A stretch of DNA of 64,000 nucleotides from Desarmillaria ectypa (GCA_030407005.1 JAUDYN010000003.1:1178001-1242000); one strand, 5' to 3'; numbered from the stretch's first letter, positions 37,217 to 48,873 are shown. Made by a program: numbers and translations. Notes: generated by a model not told the origin, from the letters alone.

Positions 37217-37890
37217 TTAAACCTGACGAACCCACATCTGAAACTCGTATCTGATGCCCTTTTCTTCCTGCTCTCCTTCCGGGACCTCGAACCCTATCCA
37301 TTCTTTCAGTGCATCATGTGTAGCCTTTTTCCACACCAGCACTCCTTCGTTGGTCTCGGCAAGAAAGTTTGGCATGAAAACGTCGCATTCGTCGAAACTA
37401 GGTGAGATGATTCTCGTGAGAAGAATCCGGTCCACGAAGGGAACGATAGATGACGGTGAGAGCCGAAGGCACTCAGAGTATAAGGATGCACCCCCAATAA
37501 TGAAGGCACGGTGTGTCGAGTCTTTCAGACTGAGCAGCCGCTCGAACGAGTGCCTCAAGCCTGACTCGAGGATGACTGGTGCACCATCCGTTGATCCCCT
37601 TGGACATTGTCACCAAAAGAGAGCTTGTAAATAAAAAAGCCAACATACAAGTCATATTTTTCGTTTCTACTAATGACGATATTGATGCGATTTGAGAGAG
37701 GCCGGAATTTTGGTGGAATGCTCTCGTAGGTATGTCGCCCCATTATGACTGCATTATGCATTCCCTCTGGCGCATTGGACGTAACCCGAGCGAAATATGA
37801 CATTTCTTTGGGAAGGCGCCATGGCAGCTGCGAGTTTTTCCCGATACCGTTGCTCTTGGTTGCAGCGACGATGATGGTAAGACGGGACAT
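37217..37890 (-). CDS. DFR1: dihydrofolate reductase
   Basis: Reduces dihydrofolate to tetrahydrofolate with NADPH, for thymidylate and purine synthesis. The ATG at 37890 gives MSRLTIIVAATKSNGIGKNS, then LPWRLPKEMSYFARVT, NAVIMGRHTYESIP and RPLSNRINIVISRN. After one intron (GTATGT..., about 37,650-37,595) come HRAFIIGGASLYSECL, VDRILLTRI and CDVFMPNF, ending YEFQMWVRQV. The catalytic acid region (LPWRLPKEM) and the IGG cofactor loop are present. Length is normal for fungi. The intron acceptor is somewhat uncertain. Confidence 0.95.
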
Positions 37891-38074
37891 ACCTGTTGTA
37901 GACTGATGTGTGGGACAATGACGATAATTATAATATCGATATCAGCCATCCATCGATGCATGGTGCACAATTTGTTAGCAAGACTTCAAAGAAAACTTCA
38001 AACAACCATGGAAACTACAGAACAGCTACAGAGCATATTTGCAAGAAATCGCGCAAGAAATTCAGTGACAAGCA

Positions 38075-38833
38075 TCAATTCCATTTTTTCCACTCAGACC
38101 CTGCCGGGGGCTTTACCTCCACTTGCTTAGCCTTGACCTCTTCCCAGTTGGTGCTAAGTGTAGTGCCACCGCTCTCAGAGTAGCTCTTCATCATCGCCCG
38201 CTTGGTGTCGTCATCAGCGTCCTGGAAGATCTTCTGGAAGAAGCCATTGAGAGTGCTGTCGCCACCGACATTAGGGTCTTCGTCCGTCGTTTTCTCCTTC
38301 TCCGTGGAGAGTATGCTACTGGTGATACCATCCCAGTTCTTCTTAGGCTTGACAGAGGTCGTAGTCATAGCAGGAGCGGAGGAGAAAGATGCAAGAGCTG
38401 TATCGCGGCAGCCAAAATCAAGCGCTTTGGCTCACTGCAACTGTTCAACCACTTACGATCAGGACTGTCTCCAACCAGTGCACCCCAGCGACCAGATACC
38501 ATCTTCGTCAGCCTGACCTCCACTTTCACCTTGCCAACGGTATACTCGCAAGATTCGGGATTGATTTGACCTTTGAGTGGCGCAAGAACAAGACTTTTGT
38601 CGCCGTGCGCGTAGGTAAACTAATACATATCAGTTGAGAGAGATTCCCAGGATGAGTACATACGAACCTTTCGAGGCTCAAACTGGACGTTCACCTCAGA
38701 CGGCTCTGCATTGCGATCAAAGATCGACAGAGTGAGTCGTTCGTCTGTTTCATAAAATTCGTGTCTGGGTGGAGAACTGTGAGGCTTTCATGGTCGTACA
38801 TTGAAGCATATAATCGAACCTAAGAGTAGACAT
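38075..38833 (-). CDS. SGT1: SGT1-type co-chaperone, CS and SGS domains only
   Basis: Hsp90 co-chaperone linked to SCF ubiquitin ligases and kinetochore assembly. A tiny first exon (MSTLR, ATG at 38833) joins HEFYETDERLTLSIFDRN and EVNVQFEPRKF, a CS (p23-like) domain continuing LAPLKGQINPESCEYTVGKV and VEVRLTKMVSGRWGALVGD. The SGS domain follows: KNWDGITSSIL, GGDSTLNGFFQKIFQDADDD, TKRAMMKSYSESGGTTLSTN and WEEVKAKQVEVKPP. The usual N-terminal TPR domain of yeast and plant Sgt1 is absent. Only 226 bp lie upstream before the divergent GST-like gene, so no room exists for it. About 200 residues. Confidence 0.88.
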
Positions 38834-39059
38834 TTCTGCGATTTTTGGGAGGAAATGAAAATTGTGGCTCAAGATTGAAAACTCCAGTAACTAATAGACG
38901 AGACTTGTCACACTGGTGACATTATCATGTGGCATGACTCTTATCACACTATGATGTCATTTATGATGATTTTCGAGACTAAATCAAAATCTCTGCCCGT
39001 GTTGCTTTACCTTCACCATCATCTACACCGCCTGTAACTAACACCCTTCAACTCCCACC

Positions 39060-40371
39060 ATGTCAAGCATACCAAAGGCCGCCCTTTATTATTCTCCACA
39101 ATCTATATGGTCTTCCGCCGGTGAGTGTGCATACACCCTAGAGTTATGTGACCTTCATGTTTTGAATAGTTCTTCTCGCATTGTAAGAATGTCCCCTGCT
39201 ATGAGTTATTGTTTTCCGAAATTTACTCGGCTAGAGAGGAGAAGGGATATGGAGCGGACGAGATCGGTCTTCGCGTTGTCGACTTGGGTGAGTTCTCGCT
39301 TGGACTGCTTGGTCCCGTATACTCAACCAACTGTTTAGACAAGGGTGGACACTTTGATCCATCATTCCTACGTCTCAATAACAAAGGTACTGTATTGTTT
39401 CTAACTCAGTGAAGGTCTTGAAATGACAACATCCTAGCAATGGTTCCAACTTTGGTCGTTCCACTCCAGAAAACGCTATCTGAGGACGTGGAAAGTCAGT
39501 ACAGGGCGATTACCGAAAGCAAGGTTGGCAAAACTTTGTTTCAAAGCAATAATACACTGACACAACTTCAGGCTATCATCGAATTTCTTGATAAATCCCG
39601 CTCACCGTGGTCGCAAACCCATACAACATCGCCGGCCCCCGCACCATCATTAACTCCAGCCACTATCGCCTTTACCGAAACCTCGGCAGAATTGATAGAA
39701 CTCGTTCATACGGATGAGGTCAACCCCGATAACCTCAAATATATGAACGCTCGAGACATGGACTCGTTGAAGAGCTTGGCTCGTGAAATGCTGCCGGTGT
39801 TGTATACACGTAGAGATGTCTTATCAAGGTACATCTCCGATGCTAGCAGCGGCACAATTCAAGTTTCCGAGAAAGTCACGGCGCTCTGGAAGGAGAAAAA
39901 GGCCGCAACAGAAGTATTGCTGGGGTTGTATAAAAACGCAGAATTTTCAGAGTCTGCGTTAGATCCAGAAGAGAAGTCGAAGAGAGCCGAGTATTTTGAA
40001 ATGGCGAAATGTGCCCGTGCCTCGCTGGGTCGTGCTCTTCTCAGATTAGAGAAGGATATCATTGGGCCCTTTGCTCTCGGTAAGAGTCCTCAGTCCATGT
40101 CTTGGTTTGTTTAATCTCAAAATCATCATCATAACGTCATGCAGGGGACCAATTGTCAATTGCGGACATGCATCTCTCCGCCTGGTTGGCGAGGATAGTC
40201 AAGCTCGCTGGAGGTGCTACGACGGACGATGGTTCTGTGGTGGTTGGGAGACTGCAGCAATATGTTGGAACGGGGTTCAAGCTGGGTCAAAAGGGTCGAT
40301 TGTCTGAGTATTGGGAAGCCATGAAGGAGAGGCCTAGCTGGAAGAAGGTGTATGCGGAAGGCCTGCATTGA
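39060..40371 (+). CDS. glutathione S-transferase-like protein
   Basis: A thioredoxin-fold N-terminal domain (IPKAALYYSPQSIWSSAVLL, ALEEKGYGADEIGLRVVDLD, MVPTLVVPL) and an all-helical GST C-terminal domain (LSIADMHLSAWLARIVKLAG). The middle insert is long, as in GDAP1-like GSTs. Exon 1 (39060-39120) and exon 3 (from 39235) are joined by a 13-nt exon (39170-39182) that supplies VLLAL, and the reading stays open and conserved-looking only with it. A second part, after 39440, carries ARDMDSLKSLAREMLPVLYT. No clear catalytic Tyr, Ser or Cys is obvious, so activity is uncertain. The end is at 40371 (KKVYAEGLH). Confidence 0.82.
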
Positions 40372-40992
40372 ATGATCTGTAAACTTGAAGGTTGAATTGT
40401 GTGCCATGGCCTGTTACCATAGAGAATCGGTCAGATCTTCAACCTAATCACTTGTGAACATTGAACACTGAACTTGACACGAGCGAATGCCAGAAGTTAA
40501 TTCGAACTTAAAAGGTCACAAAAAGAGGATCCGAAAAATTATTATAACGTCGTCCTGCTTTATATTTATGTGTAAGAGCACAAGCAGGAAAGGTCGAGTA
40601 TTCGACCAGCTTGGTGGTGCTGGTTTGTCTATTGGAACCTTGGGCTTGCAGCAGCGAAATCAAGACGGTCTCAACCGCAACGAGGAAGCATCGATTACCT
40701 GCACACGACCAAAACTGAAGGAGCTGTGAGCGGACGTTTGTCATGACCTAGATGTGAGGAACACGAGGATCTCCAGGCTAGGGAAGAATAATTCGCATTT
40801 TGTACACCAAAAGGTGGAGTTTTCTCACCTGATAAGAGATACGTAGCCATTCGCATCCGGAGCAGAGAATCGTGTACAGACGACATGAATCATAAACCTT
40901 GATATGGTAGGACTGCACCATTGAGGTGACACATTTACGCGAAGCACATCTCTGTTCCAGGCAAGCGCAACTGGCTGTCAGGCCTTTCCAGC
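40372..40992. other. convergent intergenic region
   Basis: Downstream of the GST-like gene and the LENG1 homologue. Short open frames occur on both strands without start context or family resemblance. No RNA gene was recognised. Confidence 0.4.
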
Positions 40993-41904
40993 TCACCGAT
41001 GCCTTCCTTGATATCTTCTCGAGCTGCTTTCCCAGCGACCACGATGCGCTTCCTCTACCTCCTTTCGGTTGTACATGTCACCGTACTCGGATTCCTCGAT
41101 GCCCCCGTGGACTGTGCTTGGCGTCTCACTGCCTCTCTTCTTCCGCCGAATTAGAGCCAAGGCTCGTTCCCTTTCAGAGGATTCACGTGTAATGCGTGCG
41201 CTGACTTCTGGTGGTTGGCCAGAGATGCTTGCAGGGCGAGGACGTTGCCGCGAGGAAGAAGAAGATGACGAGGAAGACTTGGACGCAAGTTGATGTGTGA
41301 TAGATGTTAGAGGATCATGAATAGATTTTCGTGCCGTGTCTCGCTTCCTTCTTTCCTTGGCAGCTTCATCTACTTCCGCATTATCTCGATCGCAGTTGCG
41401 TTCAGAATACCATGGTCGGAGATCCTTGGCGGAAGGAGCTAAAGGCACTCCTTTGTCCGTATCCTTGGGCTCAGCTTTCTTGGTTGAGCGCACAGCAGTA
41501 ATTATAGCATTCTACATTCAAGTCAGCAAATCAGGCACAGAATACAGCAAGCATACAAACCTGTTCGAGATCTTCAAAAAAGTTAATGTGTCCTCCAGAT
41601 GTGGGCAGCGATTCCTTAGCGCCCTCCAGCTGTTTCATATCATCGTCTCTCCCCGTATTTTTCTTGGAGAGAGAGGTAGCCCCTGCTCGCTCTCTGAGTA
41701 GGTCTATTCTGGCCTCTGAATCCTATTAAAAAAAGGTAAGGCACGATCATATATTACAGAAAGGAGACTTGCCGCCAACATCATTCTTCCCTCCTCCCGT
41801 GTCTCCTTCTCCCGCGCCTCTTCTTCATCCCGTCGTACCCGCTCAATGTTATCCCTACGATACGGGTGGTAGGATTTGTGATGTGCGATATTCAGCTTGC
41901 CCAT
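40993..41904 (-). CDS. LENG1/CIR-N domain nuclear protein
   Basis: Homologue of leukocyte receptor cluster member 1, found with spliceosomal proteins in other eukaryotes. The ATG at 41904 gives the conserved Cir_N motif MGKLNIAHHKSYHPYRRDNI, then a charged helix ERVRRDEEEAREKETREEGR. The middle exon has DSEARIDLLRERAGA and GGHINFFEDLEQ. The C-terminal part is Lys/Arg/Ser-rich with a poly-Ser run and ends RYQGRHR. Two short introns fit. The function is inferred from the family. It shares a 288-bp divergent promoter with the GT31 gene. Confidence 0.85.
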
Positions 41905-42192
41905 GGTGTCCTATGTAGGTTATGACGTGAAAGTGTAAGTGAAGGTTAGCCCATGCGCGAGAAGAGAGTGGCTATGCTTGTCACGTGACATTTACCAGAA
42001 GGATTGGGCTGTTCTAGCGCATCCTCAAATACCTCCTAGACGCTCTTAACCTGATAACCGCCAAAAGCCTCTCCTCGACGTCCGCGACGGCGGAGGCGAA
42101 GCATTTATTCTGTGGTCTCTCTTCCTGCTCTCCAGTTCCTCTAATTTCTCTTGGCTCCAAGCGGCGGGCGGCCTAATCACATTCGTTCACTC
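41905..42192. promoter_or_regulatory. divergent promoter with TGTCACGTGACA palindrome
   Basis: Between the LENG1-type gene and the GT31 gene. A perfect 12-bp palindrome TGTCACGTGACA lies at 41979-41990, the third copy of the TCACGTGA core in a divergent promoter of this window. Pyrimidine-rich sequence follows up to the GT31 start. Confidence 0.6.
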
Positions 42193-44580
42193 ATGTCTTT
42201 TCCCGGTAATTTTTTGCATCCGCAAACACCTCAACTGCCACCTTCACCCCGTCCAGATGAATACGATGATATAAGTACTAACTCAGATGACACGGTGAGG
42301 ATACCACTGCCGTCGTCGTCTGAGCCAGCAGCGACGACCCCTTCACCACGACCAGCCTTCCTGTATCTACCTCAGACTCATTCAGGAAGGACCTCTGTCT
42401 CTTCGACCGCCAATTCTACTCCTGTTCCATCGCGCTCTACGTCCCCGCTGCCGCAGTTCTTCATTTCACATGCCTCATCGTCTTCGTGTTCTTCTGAAAC
42501 GGAAAGCGAGTCGGGCTCACCGTTGCTGACCAGGCGGACGCCATCAACATGGAGAGAAGACAGACGGTGGTGGTCTTTTACGCGCCGCAAAAGGAGAAGA
42601 GGCGGCGGAGTCTTACGGTCATTGAAGAAATGGACAAGAAAGTTTGTGCGACATCCGCTCGTTCCTCAGCAGCCCATAACCATCGTATGCCTGTGTCACA
42701 TTGCTCTGTTTCTCTTTGCCTACTCAAAAAACGACAGATCCTAACACTTATGCTCCTCACTGCATTTGCTATCTTCCTCCGACTTCTTTTGATATACATC
42801 TTCAATCCTGACAAGGAACCGTTGCCATGGCGTGGTTATTGCTCGATACCATCTATGGCTTCACCGGCAGACTACATCATGTCATCGACCTATCCATATC
42901 CATACCCTGAGCCTCTCTCAACGGAAAAAGACTTTCCTCCAAAGGACCTAGATTCACTTCCGCCAGCCGGTCTTTTCATCGGAGTCTTCTCTATCGATTC
43001 AGCCTTCGAAAGACGTTCTTTGATACGTTCCACTTGGGCAAGTCATCCTAGAAGTAGAGAAGGTGCAAGCTCCGGTGATAATGGGGTGGGGACGTCTCGG
43101 TCGGTCGTCCGATTCATCCTCGGTCAACCTCGGAAAGATTGGGAGCAGCAGATTCAGCTCGAGACGGAACGTGCGTATCCGGTCCGTTAGCTTCTAATTT
43201 TACACTGACGTTCTTTCAGTGTATAACGATCTTGTAATTTTACCTGTCTCAGAGAACATGAATGGAGGCAAGACACATGCCTTCTTCTCCTGGGCATCAC
43301 TCAACGCTTGGGTTCCACCTCTGTTTTTTGATACTCCTACACCTCTGCGCTTTTCATACTTAAATTTGTCCACCCCGCCACCGGCCCTTGCTCCACACGA
43401 CTCGGTGCATGCGTGGAGGGACCAGGACTCAGGACATTCTCGATCTTGGGTGCGACCGGATTACGTTGTTAAAGTCGATGATGACTCCTTTGTAATGATG
43501 GCAGAACTCGAGTCCCGACTGCGCGTATCACTCCACGAAACTCTTAAATCTCATCATCCCAACCACACGGAACCTCACCTAGAACTACACCCCAAGGTTG
43601 AAGCACATTGGAAGACAAATCACACGACTGTATCGACATCGTCAGATCATTTTACGATGGCATTAGATGAGCAGAAAGGCGTGAAAGACCCCCTCATATA
43701 TTGGGGATATCTTGTCACGAATCGACTGCACCGATTCATGGCTGGAGAGTTGTACGCACTCAGTTGGAGTCTGGTTGATTGGATAGCCAAGGACCCTGCG
43801 GTCAAAGGAGTCACAAAAGGTGCTGAGGACAAGCAAACCGCGAAATGGATGACGATGCATCCTCTCGCTTCTGAAATACAATGGGCTAGCGAACGTTGCT
43901 GGATATACGACCATCCGCGGTCCGGTACTGTGTATGTTATGCATATCTTGTTTGTGACATTCCTACTTACCTCATGTTTAGATATGCCCATGGCTTCCTT
44001 TTCCCTTCAGAGGTAACTCGCGTCAAGCGCAGCGTGGCATCATATCTGGCCAATGTTCCACAGGAGGTGACTGGGTCTGTGACAATCAATGCAGGCGCTC
44101 TTCCTGCACCAGCATCTTGGGCCCATTCAAGTGTTTCAACGTTTGGCGTGCGGTATTCACCTCCGGTACCCAGTCTGTCAACGCATGAAGCAGTAGAAGC
44201 TCTTGTTGAAGGTAGCGATATGTCTACCATAAGCGAAGGTCAGTTTTATATTTGTCGTTCACTGTGGTTTCGTCGATTAGACCTTCAAACGAGCAGGGAG
44301 CGCCATGTCTTCGGAATACGCATGGTCACATCGAGAAGGTAGAAAAACAAGATACGAGAACAGTCGTTTGGGTGGAACCATTGTCGTGCATTTCATCAAG
44401 AAAAACATGTGGTTTTTGGAGACGGCCCTTGCCTTACTGGATGGCGAAGATTATTCCGAGTCCGAAAAGTATCAGCAACGGGAATCCGAGCGAGGACAAC
44501 CCCACACACTATTACTGACGTCGCACTCGTCCGGATTTCTACACACGAATGATAACCTCAATCAACATATTCATTCATAG
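42193..44580 (+). CDS. glycosyltransferase family 31 type II membrane protein
   Basis: Golgi-type beta-1,3-galactosyl/GlcNAc-transferase-like enzyme. The first ATG is 42193 (MSFPGNFLHPQTPQLPP); the open frame upstream starts at TTG. A Ser/Pro-rich cytosolic tail of 164 residues ends in a basic patch (RRKRRRGGGVLRSLKKWTRK). An intron then joins PQQPITI to the membrane anchor LTLMLLTAFAIFLRLLLIYI. The lumenal domain has GLFIGVFSIDSAFERRSLIR, STWA, VVRFILGQP, YNDLVILPVSENMNGGKT and the metal-binding DDD in PDYVVKVDDDSFVM, then FMAGELYALSW. Several potential N-glycosylation sites occur. The acceptor sugar is unknown. The cytosolic tail is long for the family. Confidence 0.88.
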
Positions 44581-44820
44581 CATTGGCATATATCTATCTA
44601 CTAAACAATTTCGCATAGTGTAATATATAAACTTATTCCTTGTCTCTCTTTCCTAGCCATTTACTTCATTTCATGCTTTCTCGATTATTTGTTGGAGCTT
44701 TGCATTTGATACATTTCATTCTTCCGATTGGACTTTAAGTCTAGTCTGCACGGTCCTTCTTGAATGGGATATATATTGAAAGGTCATTGTCCGGCGATAG
44801 GTAAATACTGAGGATGTAAG

Positions 44821-46197
44821 TTAGTAACCGTCCAGTTCAATAGGCAAGGGATGATTAAGAAGCTGTTCGGTAGTAACCGACATAGGTTCAGTGGATTCAT
44901 ATCGCATCTGCACGGCTCGCATGATGGTGCCTTGCCACTGCTTCAGCCACTCGCCTTCCCTGGATCCGACGAGCTTCTTTGTCTGTCCGTCTCTAGAGCG
45001 CACAATCACAGCATCCCTAGCAACGGAACTTTTCGCGTCTACAGGATGTTCAGGTTCGGAGTTTAGTGGCTGCCAGCGTTTAAGAGCGTAGGCGCCTCCG
45101 CAAACCTCCCACCTACCACCGCCCTTGCTATGAAATCGCTTGAATAGCCAGATGAACGGGAATATGAAAAGGATAATGGACAGGAACTTTAACCATTTAT
45201 TGGAGAGGGTTCTCGAGAGACGGTTATCGGGTCTGACGTAAACCTGTTTGCCGGAAGTTTCAAAGTTGACTTCGAGCGTACCAGTGTAGAGAGACGTCTT
45301 GATGATGGAACGAATGGCGGATTCAAGATTGCGTAAATTCCACCCGTAGATGGACTTATATAAATGATGTGAGTGACTGGAGCCGATGAAATTATGTGAG
45401 CTTACCTTGACGTAGACGAATTCTTTCAGATATTTTGGCGAAGCGCAGTATTCGTCAGCCCAGGCCCGAAGGGTCTTGGAAGATCTCAGGACAACGGAAT
45501 CTTCCAAAGTCGGATAAGCATTTGTGGCCTGAATGCTCGAAATCCACGGGGGAAGGCCGCGTGCATCTCTGTCCTTGATCCAAGAACGAAAAGTTCTTCT
45601 TTCCTTCCACTTTGCTTTCCTTTTGCCAGAGAGGTCGATTTCCTTGAACATGCGACCACGATAAGCAGGGTCAGAGTCTGCAACTGACCAATGAGTCGGT
45701 TCTGGAAGGATAAGCTGATCGAGGGAGATGTAAAAGTCGAAGTCGACAACGGTTTCGTTGTAGCTCTCGAATCGCATTTCGACCCTTCCACCATGACCCA
45801 CATGAGTTACGTGGCGCTGGCGAGTCTCTGAATGGGTACCGCGACAGTGAAGAGAGAGTGACGGAGGTGTACTTGCTTGGGAAAGCAGGAATCGATAGAG
45901 CGCTTCTCCTAAGAAGATGAGTAGGACCATCACGGCACGGAGCAAAAGGTGCATACCGTCCGAGTTCAAGTGGGGATCGTGCGACACGATGTTGCCGTTC
46001 CCAGTATCCGAATACTCAGCATAGTATGGAGCGAATTCGGGTGGAGGCTCGTCCTGGGGAGGCTCATTGTCAAAATCGATGAGTAGATGAGTGCCTTCAG
46101 CGACATCTTGGAACGGAGGCGGCGGCGTCGGTGGTGACGGTGGACTGGTTACGGACGATGGGCCGGCAATGGGCGGGGCGGCCTCGTTGATGGTCAT
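44821..46197 (-). CDS. conserved membrane protein of unknown function
   Basis: I do not recognise the family. The true start is the ATG at 46197 (MTINEAAPPIAGPSS); the longer open frame begins at TTG. A Pro-rich N-terminus (PPSPPTPPPPFQDVAEG) precedes a first membrane segment (LLLRAVMVLLIFLGEALYRF). A predicted lumenal domain follows, with VEMRFESYNETVVDFDFYIS and ISSIQATNAYPTLEDSVVLR, then a second membrane segment (WLKFLSIILFIFPFIWLFKR) and a basic tail with GSREGEWLKQWQ. A 51-nt intron near 45,355-45,405 (GTAAGC...ATAAG) is stop-free and a multiple of three, so the unspliced form is also open. About 440 residues. Confidence 0.75.
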   Translation of the reverse strand: MTINEAAPPIAGPSSVTSPPSPPTPPPPFQDVAEGTHLLIDFDNEPPQDEPPPEFAPYYAEYSDTGNGNIVSHDPHLNSDGMHLLLRAVMVLLIFLGEALYRFLLSQASTPPSLSLHCRGTHSETRQRHVTHVGHGGRVEMRFESYNETVVDFDFYISLDQLILPEPTHWSVADSDPAYRGRMFKEIDLSGKRKAKWKERRTFRSWIKDRDARGLPPWISSIQATNAYPTLEDSVVLRSSKTLRAWADEYCASPKYLKEFVYVKVSSHNFIGSSHSHHLYKSIYGWNLRNLESAIRSIIKTSLYTGTLEVNFETSGKQVYVRPDNRLSRTLSNKWLKFLSIILFIFPFIWLFKRFHSKGGGRWEVCGGAYALKRWQPLNSEPEHPVDAKSSVARDAVIVRSRDGQTKKLVGSREGEWLKQWQGTIMRAVQMRYESTEPMSVTTEQLLNHPLPIELDGY

Positions 46198-46954
46198 GGC
46201 GGAAGGACCGACTTGTGGAATGGAAACTAACCTCAACAGGAAATAAATTAAATAAATTGCCAAAAGCGGTGACCAGGCTCCGTGCGCAGCCCTGAGTGTT
46301 TCGTAAGCTTATGGCCGTCCAAAGCGGCCTTTTTCGGCCGTTGAAGAGATAACAAGGATTCCTAGTCGTATCCCTGAAAGTTCTCAGTCGTATTTCTAAC
46401 TGATGATTTGGAGGTCGGCTACCCAGAAAGAGGCACATGAAAGATTTGATATATTTAGTCGCTTGCAGGGGGAACTACGGCTCAGTCTGAATTTGAAATG
46501 TGGCTGTGTTTGAATTTGAGAAGTGGCAGCAGCTGGCTCTGGCAGCCGCTACTTTTCCCTACATACCACCGTCCCGCTGCGGCTTCCTGTTTTTTCTTCT
46601 TTCTCCGTCTCTCCCGTCACCAGGCCAGTGTTTCGGTGTTTGGAGGTTAGTGGACGAGGCAAATGATACTCAGATGCTCTCCAACCGACCAAAGAGACAA
46701 GAAACGACTTCAGATCTAGGTAAGCTCCTCAAAGCAGCCTTCTCTTCTCAGCCGACAAGTTCCTCACCATTGCACTCATGTCGACGCCTTTTTCGCGTTT
46801 TGAGCTCATTGTCGTCGGAAAATTGGATGCTCACTGCCTTTTTTTCGTCTCTGCGTTTCAGCTTTCCTTCTTCTGAATATTGCCCTTTTCTTCACTTTCT
46901 GACTGCCATCCTTTACCCTTTACTCTTCATCATTCTCCTTGAAATTCCCTGCTC
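46198..46954. other. divergent promoter region, pyrimidine-rich
   Basis: Separates the unknown membrane protein from the first SKG6-type gene. The part nearest the SKG6-type start (about 46,740-46,950) is very rich in C and T. A plus-strand open frame from about 46500 starts at GTG and is best read as untranslated leader. Confidence 0.5.
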
Positions 46955-48873
46955 ATGTCGTCGCGAACTACACAAACTACTGTGACCGGTTCTCCTACAA
47001 CTTTAACCAACACGCAATCTCCAACAAATACCGCTACTCAAACTGCTACTCAATCTCTAACGGAAACTACTCAAACCCAATCCGATATTCAAACGGCCAC
47101 TCAATCCGCATCTTCCCCCACTCAAATGACGTCGAACATGGCAACTACTTCTCCGACTTCTTCGAATCTTCCCGTTTCGTGAGTGTCCGTGTTTATGCGC
47201 CATTGCTATCCTCATGTTGATTGCATCACTACTCTACACTCAGCACCACAGTGTCGCCTACCACGACTGCTTCTCCGACGACAGTTTCATCTTCTAATAC
47301 TTCACCAACGGCTACGACAAGTAACACTTCGACAACGGAAATGTCCACTTCATCTTCTGAGCAAACTACTTCAAGCAGTACCCAGGCGCCTACAACGTCC
47401 ACGTCTGTAACGACCTCTGGATCCTCCTCGTCACCATCGTCATTGCCTCCTACTACTTCATCGTCGTCATCTTCCACTTCAACGTCGGAACAGCCGTCGA
47501 CAACGACGTCTGAGACCACTTCGTCCACTTCACAGTCCACTCCCTCAACGACGACGACGACATCATATTCACCATCCACAACATTTACACCTACCTCCAC
47601 CTCAGCGTCTGTAATTACCACAACGTCCACTACTCCCACCACAACGTCTACGCCTACGGTTACGGAAACAACGTCATCGTCATCGTCATCCACGAACAAT
47701 GACCTTCCAACCACCACTACCTCTGCACGCGTCGAGACCGTGTTCGTATCAAAATGTTATCACTGTTCTCGCGCTAATCGTTATTTTTAGAACTACTTTG
47801 CAGAGTACTGTGTACATAACCACCACAAACAGTGCTGGTCAGACAACGACAAGTGCGCCTTCAGCTGTTACCAGTCTGGTGACAAGTACAGGTACTGATG
47901 GGGGTGTCGTCACTATAACACAAATTGGTGTCAACCCCACCCTTAGTTCGGATAATGAATCTGGAAAGGCCTCATCGTGCGTCTTTTGCATCTATGCCCC
48001 AACATAATTACTGATTCTCTGTCACAGTTTTTTCCAAAACAAAGGTGCAGTTGCGGGGGTGTTCGTGCTCGTCGGCTTGGCTGCAGCATCAATAATACTA
48101 TTCGTATTCTTCTACATCCGTAGGCGACGTCGCACCCGGAGAATGGAGCATGACAATGCCGTCTCGGCTACTCTTACTGCTGCAGGCTTTCACCGTGCAC
48201 CCCTGGACGATGACGATGACAATAATGAGGATGGTTCGAGAATGCAAATGTCCCAGCATTCTCCCCGGAGTTCGATACCGAGTGCCGGTCGACTGTCCGC
48301 TTACATCGACAATGTGGAAAGTGGGTTCAACCCGTATGCAGACGTTGGTCATCCAATGGGCAGGGACGATTACATGCCAACCAGAAGTCCAAGTCCACCA
48401 CCCGGCGCTGGCGGTGGCGTGTTTGGTAATATTCGTGGAAACGCGAGCGAGCAGAGGATCAGTCATTCTGCGTCGCATAGTGCAGGAAGCTACGAGCCAC
48501 TTCTGGCGTCTTTCTATCAGGCCCAAAACACTGCTGATGGCTCAGGGCCTCCCTCTCCACCGCCTCGTAATCCACAAAGACTCTCAGATATCAAAAATCA
48601 GCCGTCGCCCACCACTCAAAACAGCGAAGTGAACGACGCCACTTCATCATTGTACTCTTCGGAGAGTACAGGGGATGACAGGCTAGATCCTGACCTTCGC
48701 CGGCGGCTCAAAGATGATTCAGATAGTGACTTGGCTGACCTTAGGGACGATGAAGACTATTCACGTCCAGTTCTTGGAGTACGAGCCTTTTACTCGTGAA
48801 TCTTGTGTTGCACTCGCTGACTCTTTCCCTACAGGTTCGAAATGTTCCGGATAAAGTTTCCCAAGAGTCTTAG
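46955..48873 (+). CDS. Ser/Thr-rich SKG6/Mid2-type single-pass surface protein
   Basis: Likely cell-wall sensor or adhesin. The ATG at 46955 (MSSRTTQTTVTGSPTT) begins about 300 residues of almost pure Ser/Thr/Pro, expected to be heavily O-mannosylated. A TM helix follows (GAVAGVFVLVGLAAASIILF) with a stop-transfer RRRRRTRR and a cytosolic tail of about 230 residues (HRAPLDDDDDNNEDGSRMQM, FNPYADVGHP). No signal peptide is visible. Two or three introns interrupt the extracellular part. Translation can stop at 48799, but splicing at GTACGA...CTACAG gives VRNVPDKVSQES ending at 48873, which I prefer. A related protein lies convergent at 50698-52884. Confidence 0.82.

Noticed and set aside
42151..42192. 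GT31 start at 42151
   Set aside because: The codon is TTG. The first ATG in frame is at 42193.
46500..46985. 161-codon plus-strand open frame
   Set aside because: It starts at GTG and covers the pyrimidine-rich leader of the SKG6-type gene. The composition explains its length.
47229..47717. 162-codon acidic minus-strand open frame rich in Val, Asp and Glu
   Set aside because: It is the reverse-complement shadow of the Ser/Thr-rich SKG6-type exon and has no independent support.
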